Assembly (NCBI RefSeq): GCF_020251205.1 | Contig: NZ_JAIWYX010000005.1 | Coordinates: forward strand, 186,001-250,000 | Direction of reading: 5' to 3' | Source of the DNA: Arthrobacter sp. M4 | GTDB lineage: Bacteria; Actinomycetota; Actinomycetes; Actinomycetales; Micrococcaceae | Length of the DNA: 64,000 nt | Shown here: positions 1-9,937 of the stretch, piece after piece | Layout of the letters: every line of letters starts with the position of its first letter | Numbering within the stretch: position 1 is the first letter of the stretch | Position numbers and translations under genes: made by a program | The notes under the pieces: generated by a model | Database searches by the model: none | What the model saw: only the letters and a program-made list of their open reading frames with translations | What the model was told of the DNA's origin: nothing

Positions 1-1
1 A

Positions 2-604
2 CAGGACTGCCGGCAACCCTCAGCCAGCCCGGCACCGGCCGTGGACGCGATGCAGTTCAACGGCCCCGGAGCCGTGTTCAAGACCGCATCCGCAGTGATT
101 GACGTGTCCAATAGCTTCACCGTCGGCGGCTGGTTCTGCGCGGCCAGCCCGGCCGGGGCGTCGTGGCAGACCGCGCTGACCCAGCTGGACAACAACGGGG
201 TGCCCGGCGGGCTGCTTCGTCTGGACAGCGCCGGGCGGTGGCAGTTCGGCGCCCGCGCAGTCAACGGCAACAGTATCCAGGCCGTATCCCCGCTGAACCC
301 ATCGCGGGGCAACGGCTGGTACTTCCTGCTCGCCTCCTACGACAAGGTCAACCAGCAGGTCAGGATCAGCGCCTCCCGCACCGAGGGCACCGCAACCTGG
401 GTCTACGCCACCGCAGAAGGTACCCACACGGCATCCACCGGTGCGCAGCCGCTCATCCTCGGCGGCTCGTCCGCGGCCGGTGCCGAACCGTTCACCGGCC
501 AGATCGTCAGGCCGATCGCAACCCAGCGGGTCCTGGATTCCGCCGAACCATATATCGACGCCTGGTCCAAGATCACCGGCAGCCAGCAGGGAGTCCTGAA
601 GTGA
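2..604 (+). CDS. LamG-domain protein, C-terminal part (5' truncated by window)
   Basis: The frame is open from the window edge, so the start lies upstream and only about 200 residues are seen. The visible part is a LamG/concanavalin-A-like jelly roll: phrases such as SFTVGGWFCA, GRWQFGARA, GWYFLLASYD and the closing PFTGQIVRP are typical of the beta-strands of laminin G-type domains. Such domains usually bind carbohydrate or surface ligands and sit in large secreted proteins. The stop (602-604) overlaps the GTG start of the RHS gene in a GTGA junction, so the two are translationally coupled. LamG proteins paired with RHS/YD-repeat proteins are common in actinobacteria; a role in wall attachment or delivery is inferred. 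Confidence 0.8.
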   Translation, partial: QDCRQPSASPAPAVDAMQFNGPGAVFKTASAVIDVSNSFTVGGWFCAASPAGASWQTALTQLDNNGVPGGLLRLDSAGRWQFGARAVNGNSIQAVSPLNPSRGNGWYFLLASYDKVNQQVRISASRTEGTATWVYATAEGTHTASTGAQPLILGGSSAAGAEPFTGQIVRPIATQRVLDSAEPYIDAWSKITGSQQGVLK

Positions 605-3600
605 GCATCCGACACGTCCTGACCCGCACGGGCCTGACCCGCGTGGTCCTGACCGGCACCCTCGCGGCGGCCCTGATCGCCTCCGGCAGCGGCCTGGCCA
701 CGGTTCCGGAACCCGCGGCGTACTTCACCCCGGAAGCCGTGAAACCCATCACGGCGGTCCCAACGGCGAACTGGAGTAACGACACGGCAGCGTTTCCGCT
801 GCTCACCACCCCGGACGCGCCAGGCACCCACGCAACGGTCAACGGCGCCGAACCCGCCGTCATCAAGGCCGGAAACACCCCGGCCGAAACCACGACCGGC
901 AACGAATCCGGGACCAGCCACGGACCCGGACGGGCGCTCTCCGCTTCCACGCGCATCGCCATCCCGATGGCCAACACGACCAACGACAACGGCTCAGGCA
1001 ACTTCGCCGCGACGCCGGGATCTTCAGCGGGCAGCTGGGGCAGCAGCGGCCAAACCGGCGGGTTCACCTGGTCCTATCCGTTCCCGCTGCGCAACGCCCC
1101 GGCCGGGGCAACCCCTGCCCTGTCCCTGTCCTACGACTCCTCGCGCGTGGACGGCCTGACCAGCGCCACCAACAACCAGGCTTCCGTCGCCGGCGATGGC
1201 TGGGCCCTCGCCGGCCCCGGGCAGATCCGGCAAAAATTCACCCCCTGCATCGAACAGAACATCCAGTCCTCTTACGACCTGTGCGGCAACCCGGGCGGCC
1301 AGCAGTTCACCGTATCCTTCGGCGGCCGCAACGGACAGCTGATCAAAGACGAGGCCACAGGGACCTGGAAGCTGCAGACGGATGACAACACCAAGATCGA
1401 ATACCTGAACGGTGGCGCCCCCGGCACCGACGAACAGGGATTCTGGCGCCTGACCGACACCGTCGGCACCCAGTACTACTTCGGCCTGAATCACCTGCCC
1501 GGCTGGGTGTCGGGCAATGGTACGAATTCCCTGGACGTAGTGGATGTCTGGGCCGCCTCGGCGGGCCAGCCTTGCTGGAAGGGCAGCTTCACGCCGAGCC
1601 ACTGCAAGCAGGCGTGGTCTTGGAACCTGGATTACGTCGTCGATGTCAATGGCAACAGCCAGGCGTTCTTCTACACCCAGGACACCAACTACTATGCATC
1701 CCTGGCCGGATCCGGGCCCCTGCTCCAATACACCCGGGCCAGCCGGCTCACGCGCATCGACTACGCCATGCGCAAAGATACGGAACTGACCACCCCTGCG
1801 CCGCTGCAAGTGGACCTGGGCTATCTGGACCGTTGCGACGCCACCGACAGGATGGACTGCAGCAAAGGCAACGACGTCCCCGCAACGTATGCCTGCCCCT
1901 CGTCAGGAACCTGCAACACCCAGTCACCGACTTTCTACACCGACAAGCGCCTCAGGACCGTCACCAGTAAAAGCCGCTACGACGCCTCCAACTACCAGGC
2001 AGCCGACACCTGGACCCTCACGCACACCATGCCCGACCCGGGCGACGGCACCAAGCCGGCCCTCTGGCTCGCCGAGATCAAACACACCGGTGCCAACACC
2101 CGCTCCGGCGGTCCCGCCGTCGAGGACCCGCCCACCGTCTTCGGGGGCCAGACCCTGCAAAACAGGGTCTGGGCCGTGGACGGGCAGGCACCACTGGACC
2201 GGTACCGGATCAGCCAGGTCACCACCCCGACCGGTGCTACGCACGCCATCGTCTACTCCGGCGCGGACTGCACGCCCGGTTCGCTGCCCGGTTCGCCGGA
2301 AACCAATACCCGGCGCTGCTTCCCGCAGTACTGGACCCCCATGAACCCCATCCCGCAACCGACCAGGATGGACTACTTTCACATCTACCCCGTGCTGTCG
2401 GTGACTACGAACCCCGGACCGGGTGCCACCGGCAGCGCCATCATGGTCACGCGCTACGAATATCTCGGCACGCCGGCCTGGAAATACGCCGCCCCCAGCT
2501 ACGTCTCAGGCTCCGCCGGGGCGCAGATCACCTGGTCCGTGTCAGCCGGCTGGCAGGACGTGAAAACCATCAGCGGACCCGCCGGTTCCACGGCCTTCCC
2601 CACGACCGTCACCACCTACCTGCGCGGCTTGGACCAAACCCCTGCGAACTCCACAACCCTGCGGACCTCCGATGTGTCTGCCACCGCTGTAGACGGAGCC
2701 ACCACGGTCATCAAAGACTCCGTCTGGATCGCAGGGACCACCGTCGCGACCAAGAAGTACCTCGGGGACAACGGCGAAGCGCTGTCCTCCACCGTGACCG
2801 TCCCCTGGTCATCAGAGCCCACCGCCACCGCCTCGGCGGCCAGTGGGGGCGCGAAGGCCCGCCATGCCGGAACCCTGACCGTCAAGAACACCGACAAAAG
2901 CGGTTCAGCACCCGGCGGATGGCGGACCAGCACCACCACCAATACCTTCGACGGCTATGGACGCGTCAAATCCAGCTCCTCTACCGGCGACAACTCCATC
3001 ACCGGTGATGAATCATGCACCGTGACCGCCTACGCGGACAACACGAACACGAACCTGCTTGCCCTCACAGCTACCAGTTCGACCCATAGCGGCACGTGCA
3101 ACACCGATGGAACTGCCACCGGGGCCCTGCTTCGCGCCACCCGCACCCTCTACGACGGAAACAGCGCCGCCACCCCCGGGGCCGGCTACGCCCCGCCCGC
3201 CACCGGACGGGCCACCCGAACCGACACCGCCAAAACCGTGGCAGCCTCGAGCGTCACCGCGTGGACTAACGGACCGGACATCAGCTATGACGCCCTGGGC
3301 CGGGCTACCTCGGCCACGGACAACAACACCGGCACCGCCCGGATCACCACCACCGTATACACCCCGGCGAGCGGCCCCGCGGCGGCCACCACTGTGACCA
3401 ACCCTGCCGGGTTCGTCGAAACCACCACCTACGACGACGTCCGCGGCCAGGCCCTGACCAGAACCGACGCCAACAACAACACCGCCAGCTACACCTACGA
3501 CGCCTCCGGCCGCCCGTCAGCTTACTGGGACGCCACCCGGCCCAAAGCGACCACCCCGGTCCCCACGGCCTCGGCCACCTACCAGGTCTCCAAAGACGCA

Positions 3601-6600
3601 CCGTCCTACGCCAGGACCCAGTCCATCAACGGCTACGGCGATACCGTCACCTCGTACACCGTCTACGACGGCCTCGGCCGCGTCCGGCAAACGCAGGCCC
3701 CGGCCCCCACCGGGGGCACTATCACCACTGACACCCTCTACACCGAAACCGGTGCCACACGGCTGACCCGGAACAAGTACTACATCGCCAGCCCTCCCGA
3801 TGGAACTTTGCGCATCCCGACCATCGCGGTCCCCTCCTCCACCGAATACAGCTACGACGGCGCCGGACGGACCACCCGGGTCAAAGCGCTGGAAAACGAC
3901 AACAAGGAGCAGTGGAGCACCCAGATCTCCTACACCGGGGTCGACGTCACCACAACCACCGGCCCGGGCGAGGAGTCCGCGACCAAAACCATCACCGCGC
4001 TCAACGGCAAAACCGCCACCCGGGTGCTCTACCACGGCACCGCACCCAGCGGGACAGCGGACACCACCACCTACACGTACGACGTGCTCGGCCAAATGAC
4101 CGGCATGCGCGACACGGCCAACAACCAATGGACCTGGACCTACGACGCCCAGGGCCGGCAGACCTCCAGCAGCGACCCCGACAGCGGCGCCACCGCCACC
4201 AGCTACGACGACGCCGGACGGATGCTCACATCCACAGACGCCACCGGCATCGAAACCGGCTACACCTACGACGCCCTGGACCGCGTCCTGACCAAGACCA
4301 CCAAGGCCCCCGGCGGGCAACCCCGCACCCTAATCGCCAACACCTACGACGCCGAGAAGAAGGGCACACTCAGCAGCGCAACCCGGTACAACGGGACCAA
4401 TTTCGACCAACAGGTCACCACAACGCTCTCCGGCTACACCGCCGGATACCAGCCCACGACCACCACAACCACCCTCCCCGCAGGGCTGGGCACCTTCGCC
4501 AACACCCCCTACACCAGCACCGCGAAATACACCCAGACCGGAAAAATCGCCACCACCACCTCACCTGCCCTCGGCGGCCTCCCGGCCGAAACACTGACCA
4601 CCAGCTACGACGCCCTCGACAACCCCATGGCTGTCACCAATACGCAGCGGGAAACCATCGCGGGGAACGCCCAATACAACAACCTGGGCCTGCTCGCCTC
4701 CTACGAGCAATACGACCGGAACCTCACCTCCGCCACCAACAACACCACCGGGAAGAACTCGGTCTACTTCTCCTGGGACGCCACCACCGGGCGGCTCGCC
4801 CAGCAATGGGCCATCAACACCGCACGCGGCACCACCGCCGACCTGGGGAAAACCAGCTACGCCTATACCCCCGGCGGGAAAATCCTCTCCCGGGACACCT
4901 CCTACGCCTCCCGGCCCAGCGCCCCGGCGGACTACCAGTGCTTCGACTACGACTACGCCTCGCACCTCGAAGCGGTCTGGACACCGGTAGACAAAACCTG
5001 CGCCACCGTACCGTCCGCGTCGGCCACGCAGGTCACCGGGCTCGGCGGACCCGCCCCCTACGCGCAAAGCTACGAATACACGCCCACCGGTGACCGGTCC
5101 AAGGTCAAACGCTTCGACGCCACCGGCAACCTCGCAGCCACCGAAACCTACACCTACCCAGCCGCCGGGCAGGCAGGACCGCACCGCCTCCAAACCATGA
5201 CCACGACCGCAGGCGGCGGCAGCACGGCGACGTTCGCCTGGGACGCCGCGGGCCGGCTCACCAACCGCGCCGGACAACAAATCACTTACACCACCGACGG
5301 GCTGGTCGCCGGCACCAGCGGGGCCAGCACGATCCCGGCCAATCCCAACCCCTCCGCGGCGGGCGGAACACCCCCGCCCCCGACCGGCGGCGGCACCGGC
5401 ACCGGCACCCGGTACTACAACGCAGCCGGGACCCTCGTCGGCATCACCGACGGCACGGGCACCACAGTCACGATCGGTGCGATCACGGCGCACGCCACAC
5501 CCGGCGGCACCACCACCGCGAGCTGCACCTACAGCTTCGCAGGCAAAACCGTCGCGCAAAGAACGGCAGCCGCCGGGACCGTGAAACTGGCGTTCATCGT
5601 CAGCGACCGGGTCAACACCGCCCAAACCATCGTCCAGCCCACCAACGGCACCACCGGAGTCACCGCCGTCACGCGGTACACCGACCCGATGGGCCTGGCA
5701 CGCGGAACCACGCAAACCGCCACCGGCGCCGGCGGCCACACGGCATCAACGGCGGCCGCGACCGGCGTCGGTTCCAACGCAGCCAACCCCGCAGGATTCG
5801 GCGCCGCCAACGGCTACCTCGGCGGACTCAACGACACCCACACCGCCCTGACCCATCTCGGCGCCAGAGACCTGGACCCGGTCCTGGGATTCTTCACATC
5901 CCCCGACCCTGTCCTCCACACCGACAAGCCCGCAGGATTCACCCCCTACGCCTACTCCGCCAACGACCCCATCAACTACTCCGACCCCTCCGGACTTGAC
6001 TGGTGGGGAGATGTCGGGAACTGGTTCCACGACAATGCCGGAACCATCGCCGAAGTCGCCACCGCCGTTGTCGTCACCGTCGTTGTAACGGCAGTGGTGG
6101 CCACCGCGGCCACCGCATGCGTCGCCAGCGTCGTCTGCGGCCTGGCCGTTGCAGCAGGCATCGGAGCTGTCAGCGCAGCCGCCGGCTACGCCGTGGGAAA
6201 CGCTGTCGACGTGGCCCTCGGCAACAAAGAAGCACCATCCCCGGAAGAATACTGGGGCGGCATGGCCGAAGCCGCCGGATGGGGCCTCATCGGCGGCGCC
6301 GCCGGCGTGGGCATTGGTTACGCCATTGGCAAAGCGGCCCCCATGGTCGGTGAATGGGTCGGAAACCTTCTCTCCAAACCCGGCGTTAGAGCAGCCAACA
6401 ACGCACAGCGACAAATTGAAGCAGCCCGCCAAGCTGCGGAAGACAGCGCACAAGCCACACAAAACCTCGGCAACCGAGCCGCAGCTGTCAACGCATCAAC
6501 AGGTCCGCAGATGGCCGCTTCGAGTGCGCCGACGGCAGCCACGAACCCTGTGTCAGGGACTCGTGCCGGATTTATTGCAGACGCTGAAGGAACCATTATT

Positions 6601-6879
6601 TCAACGAGTCGATCTCGCCTTGAGGGCGGCTTTCAGGGTGCCGGCTTTGAAAGCGCCCCCACGAAATCGCCAGGGATGCAATACACGCTGCCTGACGGAT
6701 CAAAGGTTCGCATCATGGAACCGTCGGGGCGGGCTAAATTGAGAGCCTCGTTTACTGACGCGATTGGCAATGCAATTAATCCCTTCACAGGCAAGCAGCC
6801 ACAACCTCCTCGAGGCGCCAAGGGCGCGGCCTGGAGGCAGACACTACGGGAACTAACACACATTGACCTTGGACCATGA
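601..6879 (+). CDS. Secreted RHS/YD-repeat protein with variable C-terminal toxin tip
   Basis: 2,092 residues from GTG 601, chosen because it gives a signal peptide (RHVLTRTGLTRVV, a hydrophobic run, then GSGLA) and overlaps the upstream stop by 4 nt. Residues about 900-1700 carry many YD repeats (YDALGRAT, YDASGRPS, YDGLGRVR, YDGAGRTT, YDAQGRQT, YDDAGRM) that form the RHS shell. The RHS core boundary follows at about residues 1740-1800 (GARDLDPVLGFFTSPDP, NDPINYSDPSGL). After it come a strongly hydrophobic Val/Ala/Gly-rich segment (about 1813-1870), an Ala/Gln-rich linker, and an about 105-residue tip from about 1987 that is less GC-rich. This is the architecture of polymorphic toxins; the tip fold is not recognised. 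Alternatively it could be a structural wall protein without toxin activity. Confidence 0.88.
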   Translation: MSIRHVLTRTGLTRVVLTGTLAAALIASGSGLATVPEPAAYFTPEAVKPITAVPTANWSNDTAAFPLLTTPDAPGTHATVNGAEPAVIKAGNTPAETTTGNESGTSHGPGRALSASTRIAIPMANTTNDNGSGNFAATPGSSAGSWGSSGQTGGFTWSYPFPLRNAPAGATPALSLSYDSSRVDGLTSATNNQASVAGDGWALAGPGQIRQKFTPCIEQNIQSSYDLCGNPGGQQFTVSFGGRNGQLIKDEATGTWKLQTDDNTKIEYLNGGAPGTDEQGFWRLTDTVGTQYYFGLNHLPGWVSGNGTNSLDVVDVWAASAGQPCWKGSFTPSHCKQAWSWNLDYVVDVNGNSQAFFYTQDTNYYASLAGSGPLLQYTRASRLTRIDYAMRKDTELTTPAPLQVDLGYLDRCDATDRMDCSKGNDVPATYACPSSGTCNTQSPTFYTDKRLRTVTSKSRYDASNYQAADTWTLTHTMPDPGDGTKPALWLAEIKHTGANTRSGGPAVEDPPTVFGGQTLQNRVWAVDGQAPLDRYRISQVTTPTGATHAIVYSGADCTPGSLPGSPETNTRRCFPQYWTPMNPIPQPTRMDYFHIYPVLSVTTNPGPGATGSAIMVTRYEYLGTPAWKYAAPSYVSGSAGAQITWSVSAGWQDVKTISGPAGSTAFPTTVTTYLRGLDQTPANSTTLRTSDVSATAVDGATTVIKDSVWIAGTTVATKKYLGDNGEALSSTVTVPWSSEPTATASAASGGAKARHAGTLTVKNTDKSGSAPGGWRTSTTTNTFDGYGRVKSSSSTGDNSITGDESCTVTAYADNTNTNLLALTATSSTHSGTCNTDGTATGALLRATRTLYDGNSAATPGAGYAPPATGRATRTDTAKTVAASSVTAWTNGPDISYDALGRATSATDNNTGTARITTTVYTPASGPAAATTVTNPAGFVETTTYDDVRGQALTRTDANNNTASYTYDASGRPSAYWDATRPKATTPVPTASATYQVSKDAPSYARTQSINGYGDTVTSYTVYDGLGRVRQTQAPAPTGGTITTDTLYTETGATRLTRNKYYIASPPDGTLRIPTIAVPSSTEYSYDGAGRTTRVKALENDNKEQWSTQISYTGVDVTTTTGPGEESATKTITALNGKTATRVLYHGTAPSGTADTTTYTYDVLGQMTGMRDTANNQWTWTYDAQGRQTSSSDPDSGATATSYDDAGRMLTSTDATGIETGYTYDALDRVLTKTTKAPGGQPRTLIANTYDAEKKGTLSSATRYNGTNFDQQVTTTLSGYTAGYQPTTTTTTLPAGLGTFANTPYTSTAKYTQTGKIATTTSPALGGLPAETLTTSYDALDNPMAVTNTQRETIAGNAQYNNLGLLASYEQYDRNLTSATNNTTGKNSVYFSWDATTGRLAQQWAINTARGTTADLGKTSYAYTPGGKILSRDTSYASRPSAPADYQCFDYDYASHLEAVWTPVDKTCATVPSASATQVTGLGGPAPYAQSYEYTPTGDRSKVKRFDATGNLAATETYTYPAAGQAGPHRLQTMTTTAGGGSTATFAWDAAGRLTNRAGQQITYTTDGLVAGTSGASTIPANPNPSAAGGTPPPPTGGGTGTGTRYYNAAGTLVGITDGTGTTVTIGAITAHATPGGTTTASCTYSFAGKTVAQRTAAAGTVKLAFIVSDRVNTAQTIVQPTNGTTGVTAVTRYTDPMGLARGTTQTATGAGGHTASTAAATGVGSNAANPAGFGAANGYLGGLNDTHTALTHLGARDLDPVLGFFTSPDPVLHTDKPAGFTPYAYSANDPINYSDPSGLDWWGDVGNWFHDNAGTIAEVATAVVVTVVVTAVVATAATACVASVVCGLAVAAGIGAVSAAAGYAVGNAVDVALGNKEAPSPEEYWGGMAEAAGWGLIGGAAGVGIGYAIGKAAPMVGEWVGNLLSKPGVRAANNAQRQIEAARQAAEDSAQATQNLGNRAAAVNASTGPQMAASSAPTAATNPVSGTRAGFIADAEGTIISTSRSRLEGGFQGAGFESAPTKSPGMQYTLPDGSKVRIMEPSGRAKLRASFTDAIGNAINPFTGKQPQPPRGAKGAAWRQTLRELTHIDLGP

Positions 6880-6891
6880 TTAAATTGGGAG

Positions 6892-7272
6892 ATGATCGAG
6901 TCTTTAAAGGTGGAACTTGTACCTCTTTTACCTTTGAAGATCCAACATGCTGCGTTCACCGATCCGACCCTCACTCTGGCTGGAGAGACCTGGGCGTTCA
7001 GTTCACCCTCGGCATGGCGCGTGATCAAGGACGACGTTCTTGAATTCGGGTGGAGTGACGTTGAAGCCTCAGATATGGTGTGGGACCTGTGCGGCCTGTC
7101 GATCGTGGCGGTCGAGCCGCAGTCTCTGCGTATGACTGGTGACCCAGCATTTAGGCTGTCCGATGGCAGGTGGCTGGAAATCTTTTCCGATCACGCTGTC
7201 GACCCGTGGTCACTGCAGTTGCCCAGTATGACCTTCGTGGGTTCGCCCTCCGATCCATCGCAAACAACCTGA
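6892..7272 (+). CDS. Candidate immunity protein for the RHS tip
   Basis: 126 residues starting 12 nt after the RHS stop, with GGGAG just upstream of the ATG. The protein is acidic and Trp-rich, has no signal peptide or membrane segment, and matches no family I can name. Position decides the call: small soluble genes directly behind an RHS tip are usually the cognate immunity protein that neutralises the toxin in the cytosol. The sequence reads as a mixed alpha/beta domain (for example KDDVLEFGWSDVE, then DGRWLEIFSDHAVDP near the end). Function is inferred from context only. Confidence 0.6.
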   Translation: MIESLKVELVPLLPLKIQHAAFTDPTLTLAGETWAFSSPSAWRVIKDDVLEFGWSDVEASDMVWDLCGLSIVAVEPQSLRMTGDPAFRLSDGRWLEIFSDHAVDPWSLQLPSMTFVGSPSDPSQTT

Positions 7273-7316
7273 TGAGTATCCGGCTGTAACAGGAGAGGGA
7301 ATCTGGTTCTCTTCTG

Positions 7317-7985
7317 TTGGATGTAGCGGAACACGAACGGCAAATTGCTCACCGTCATCAGGGGACGTCGTCCTTGGCGCCGGGGGACCCGCGCTTTGAC
7401 GACGGCCGGCTTCTCCATGATGGAGGTGAACCCGCCGCGTCGCTAAGGCTCTTGTCGTGTCGCACGGGCTGCCCGACAGGTACGTTTGCTCAGGAACTGG
7501 CCAAAAAACCTTGGAGTGCGGATCAAGGCGCCGACGACCGATATTGGCGCGAGCGGCCGAGGCAACACGTTGACGATCTTCGATGGTGGGGAGTGGCGAT
7601 GGTTCAGTCCAGGAAATTGATTCTGATTGGCTACTGGGACGGTCCTGAGACAGACCCGTCGTGCCCCTCTCCCGAGGAATTCGTGGACCCGGGGCGGGAT
7701 ACCGAGGAGCGTGATTTCGTCGCCTCCTACTTGCAGATGGGGTTGATCGCGCGGAGCTTCATGGGGTTCTCGCGCTGCCGATTCTGTGGGCAACGGAACG
7801 GCAATCTGGAGTTAAGCGACGGCAGTTTCGTATGGCCGGAGGGCTTGGCTCACTACATCATGGAACATGCTGTACGGCTTCCGGACCGGTTCGTTCGACA
7901 CGCCTTCGCTATGATTGACAGCCTTGAAAGCGCGTCACGAGACGTCGAATGGTGGCGAGGAATCAGCTCGATTAGGAAGTACTGA
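7317..7985 (+). CDS. Immunity-like hypothetical protein with a C-x2-C motif
   Basis: The frame opens at TTG 7317 and encodes 222 residues. The part from about residue 75 on looks genuine (RQHVDDLRWWGVAMVQ, SRCRFCGQRNGNLELSDG, WPEGLAHYIMEHAVRLP) and resembles uncharacterised actinobacterial proteins found near RHS genes. The FCG-containing segment may bind metal or be structural. The first about 60 residues are Arg/Gly-rich and low quality, so the real start is probably further in (a GTG near 7591 is in frame) or the 5' end has decayed. It lies 44 nt behind the first immunity candidate. A second or orphan immunity gene is my best reading, inferred from context. Confidence 0.5.
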   Translation: MDVAEHERQIAHRHQGTSSLAPGDPRFDDGRLLHDGGEPAASLRLLSCRTGCPTGTFAQELAKKPWSADQGADDRYWRERPRQHVDDLRWWGVAMVQSRKLILIGYWDGPETDPSCPSPEEFVDPGRDTEERDFVASYLQMGLIARSFMGFSRCRFCGQRNGNLELSDGSFVWPEGLAHYIMEHAVRLPDRFVRHAFAMIDSLESASRDVEWWRGISSIRKY

Positions 7986-8130
7986 ATCGAACTCAGTTAC
8001 TCTCTTCCCCAATCATGCTCGCCCTGGTTGGCGTCGCCATGACCGTTGCTACCTTCAGGAAGAACGCGCCACGGCCGATGTGTGTCTGGAGGAGAGGCAC
8101 TTCGAGGGCGGTGGCTGTACGGGCTGACAT

Positions 8131-8737
8131 ATGAGAGACGCTCGGTGGGAAAGGAATCCGATTAGGCGGGCAGATGACGTGAGAGACCTGATAACACACA
8201 TCGAGCAATTCCTTGGCGCGATCGAGTCAGCAAGGACTGACCCCGACGACTGGATGCACTTTCAGATTGCCAGGTTTACCCCCCCAAGTGATGCCAGGGA
8301 CTGCCGTTTACAGCACGATTGGCCTGAGTCGATACGGACTCCCCTCTGTACGATCAAACAAACTGATCAGACATGAACTTCTTCTCGCTACCCATACGGG
8401 CGAGAATGAAGAATACATCCCATCCATACTCAAGCAAGTCGGCGAAGAAGCTATACACAATAACAGCGCCTTACTGTCCGGCCAGGTCATCGGACCCCGT
8501 GGTTTCCTATCACCGGGAACAAATGTCAAGGCTCTATTTGTGAATTCTCCGGTCTTCCTCCCTGACGAGTTCGCAACTTTCGAAACGGATGAGGGCTCCG
8601 GTGTAATCGCTTGGCTCATACCTGTCACTGGGTCAGAGGCAACGTTTGTCCACAAGGCAGGGTGGGAGCGCTTTGAAGAGATACTGGACGAATCCAACCC
8701 CGACCTGTTCGACTGGCGGCGCAAAGGAATCGCATAA
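8131..8737 (+). pseudogene. SUFU-like immunity protein gene, frameshifted at a C7 run
   Basis: Two frames join into one protein. Frame A (ATG 8131, or GTG 8179) gives RDLITHIEQFLGAIESA up to FQIARFTPP. Frame B continues with PGTAVYSTIGLSRY, HELLLATH, LFVNSPVFLPDEF and VIAWLIPVTGSEATFVHKAGWERFEE to the stop at 8737. The second part has the hallmarks of the suppressor-of-fused-like (SUFU) domain common among bacterial immunity proteins. The switch falls exactly at seven Cs (8279-8285); removing one C restores a single frame of about 200 residues. The break may be a mutation, a sequencing error or a phase-variable tract. If it is real, only a fragment is made. Confidence 0.65.
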
Positions 8738-9024
8738 CCTCAATCTGACAGCTTGAGGACGTCCTTAACCCCGGATCGTGGACACGCTGAGTCCAGCATT
8801 GGCTGGGGAAGCGAGATGTTTTCTAACTGTGGCCGAATAGCTCAAAGCCTTGGGCAGCGGGACTAGTTCAAATCCGCAGCTCTCGTTCTACGCCTGGCTT
8901 GACGCCGCGGGCGTCCGTGCAGGGCAAGCTGCGGACGACGCCACGGTACGGCAGCGGGTCACGGCCGCCAACGCCAGGGATCCGGCCAGGGATCCCTCAA
9001 CAGGTCAACTTATAGGATTCCATA
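8738..9024. other. Intergenic accessory stretch, probable gene debris
   Basis: About 290 bases between the broken SUFU-like gene and the pentapeptide-like gene. A 64-codon TTG-initiated frame (8850-9044) exists, with no convincing ribosome site or family resemblance, and it overlaps the start of the next gene by 20 nt. I treat it as debris. A short T-loop-like sequence (GTTCAAATCC, about 8869-8878) is present without the rest of a tRNA. Confidence 0.4.
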
Positions 9025-9786
9025 ATGGGCACCGACGACTTTGAAATCCGCGTTCGTTCCAAGGGGTACGTCAAGCTCCCCTTGGAAGGTGATGTGTATG
9101 TTGACCATGAGCACGTCAAAGGCATCGACTACTCCGGCATGGGTATGAAGCACTTCGGCTCCCAAGGCTCAAGGTTCGAAGACTGCAACTTCTCCAAGCT
9201 CCGCCTGGACTCACTCGGCTTCGGTGACGGGAAAGAGAAATCGGAATACATCAACTGCACCTTTGACGGGTCCAAGTTCTTCTCAAACACCCTGCTGGGC
9301 AGGGCGCGTTTCGTGAACTGCAGCTTCCGCAACATCCGAAGCAGCCGCTTCCTGCTCTCAGCAGGGGACCTCATCGACTGTGTCTTCTCCGGACGGATGG
9401 ACTCCACCCAGATCTGGGGCCACACCGGGCCTCGCGCCTACATCTACGGTGACTTCGCGAACACCATTGAGGGCAATGATTTCTCTGCCGTTGATTTCGG
9501 CGACATAGAATTCCGATGGGGGGTCGACCTGCAGAAACAGGTCCTTCCCTCTGGGCCCGATTACCTGTTCATCCCTGAGGCTGAAGCTGTTCTGAAGCGC
9601 GCCTACTCCGATGCGGCAATCCTGCAAGACCTTGAACCGCGCAAGGTGCTCTTGCGCATCATAGAGCGTGGTCTTGACAAAGTTGCCGAGGGCCAAAATG
9701 ACCTCTTTTACTCAAAACGCCGGCTCCCCAAATCAGTTACCCGCAACTACGAAACATTCTTCGACTTCATCCGCCAGCGACTTTAG
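9025..9786 (+). CDS. Pentapeptide-repeat-like protein, probable immunity/orphan gene
   Basis: 253 residues. Residues about 45-125 hold spaced repeats of the form F-x-(N/D)-C-x-F (FEDCNFSKLRL, YINCTFDGSKF, FVNCSFRNIRS, LIDCVFSGRM), which build a right-handed beta-helix in pentapeptide-repeat proteins. The C-terminal third is helical and charged (DLEPRKVLLRIIERGLDKVAE). There is no signal peptide. A weak GGA lies upstream of ATG 9025. Such proteins often occur as immunity or DNA-mimic proteins in toxin loci; with the RHS locus on its 5' side that is the likeliest role, but it is inferred. Confidence 0.6.
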   Translation: MGTDDFEIRVRSKGYVKLPLEGDVYVDHEHVKGIDYSGMGMKHFGSQGSRFEDCNFSKLRLDSLGFGDGKEKSEYINCTFDGSKFFSNTLLGRARFVNCSFRNIRSSRFLLSAGDLIDCVFSGRMDSTQIWGHTGPRAYIYGDFANTIEGNDFSAVDFGDIEFRWGVDLQKQVLPSGPDYLFIPEAEAVLKRAYSDAAILQDLEPRKVLLRIIERGLDKVAEGQNDLFYSKRRLPKSVTRNYETFFDFIRQRL

Positions 9787-9937
9787 CTGCATATCGAAGC
9801 CCGCGCCGTTGAACGGGGGGAATGACTCCCGCAATTGGCTGTTGAGCCCTCGAGTTTGGCTGCGAGTTGGATCCGATCCGGGATGTCGAACGTCGAACGA
9901 CAATCCCGTCCGTGACGCCCTGAAGTCGCTGTTCCGC

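Noticed and set aside
8831..8890. tRNA-like fragment (TAGCTCAA and GTTCAAATCC)
   Set aside because: The two elements are too close for a tRNA and there is no anticodon arm or acceptor stem.
8850..9044. 64-codon plus-strand frame
   Set aside because: No ribosome site or recognisable domain, and it overlaps the start of a better gene by 20 nt.
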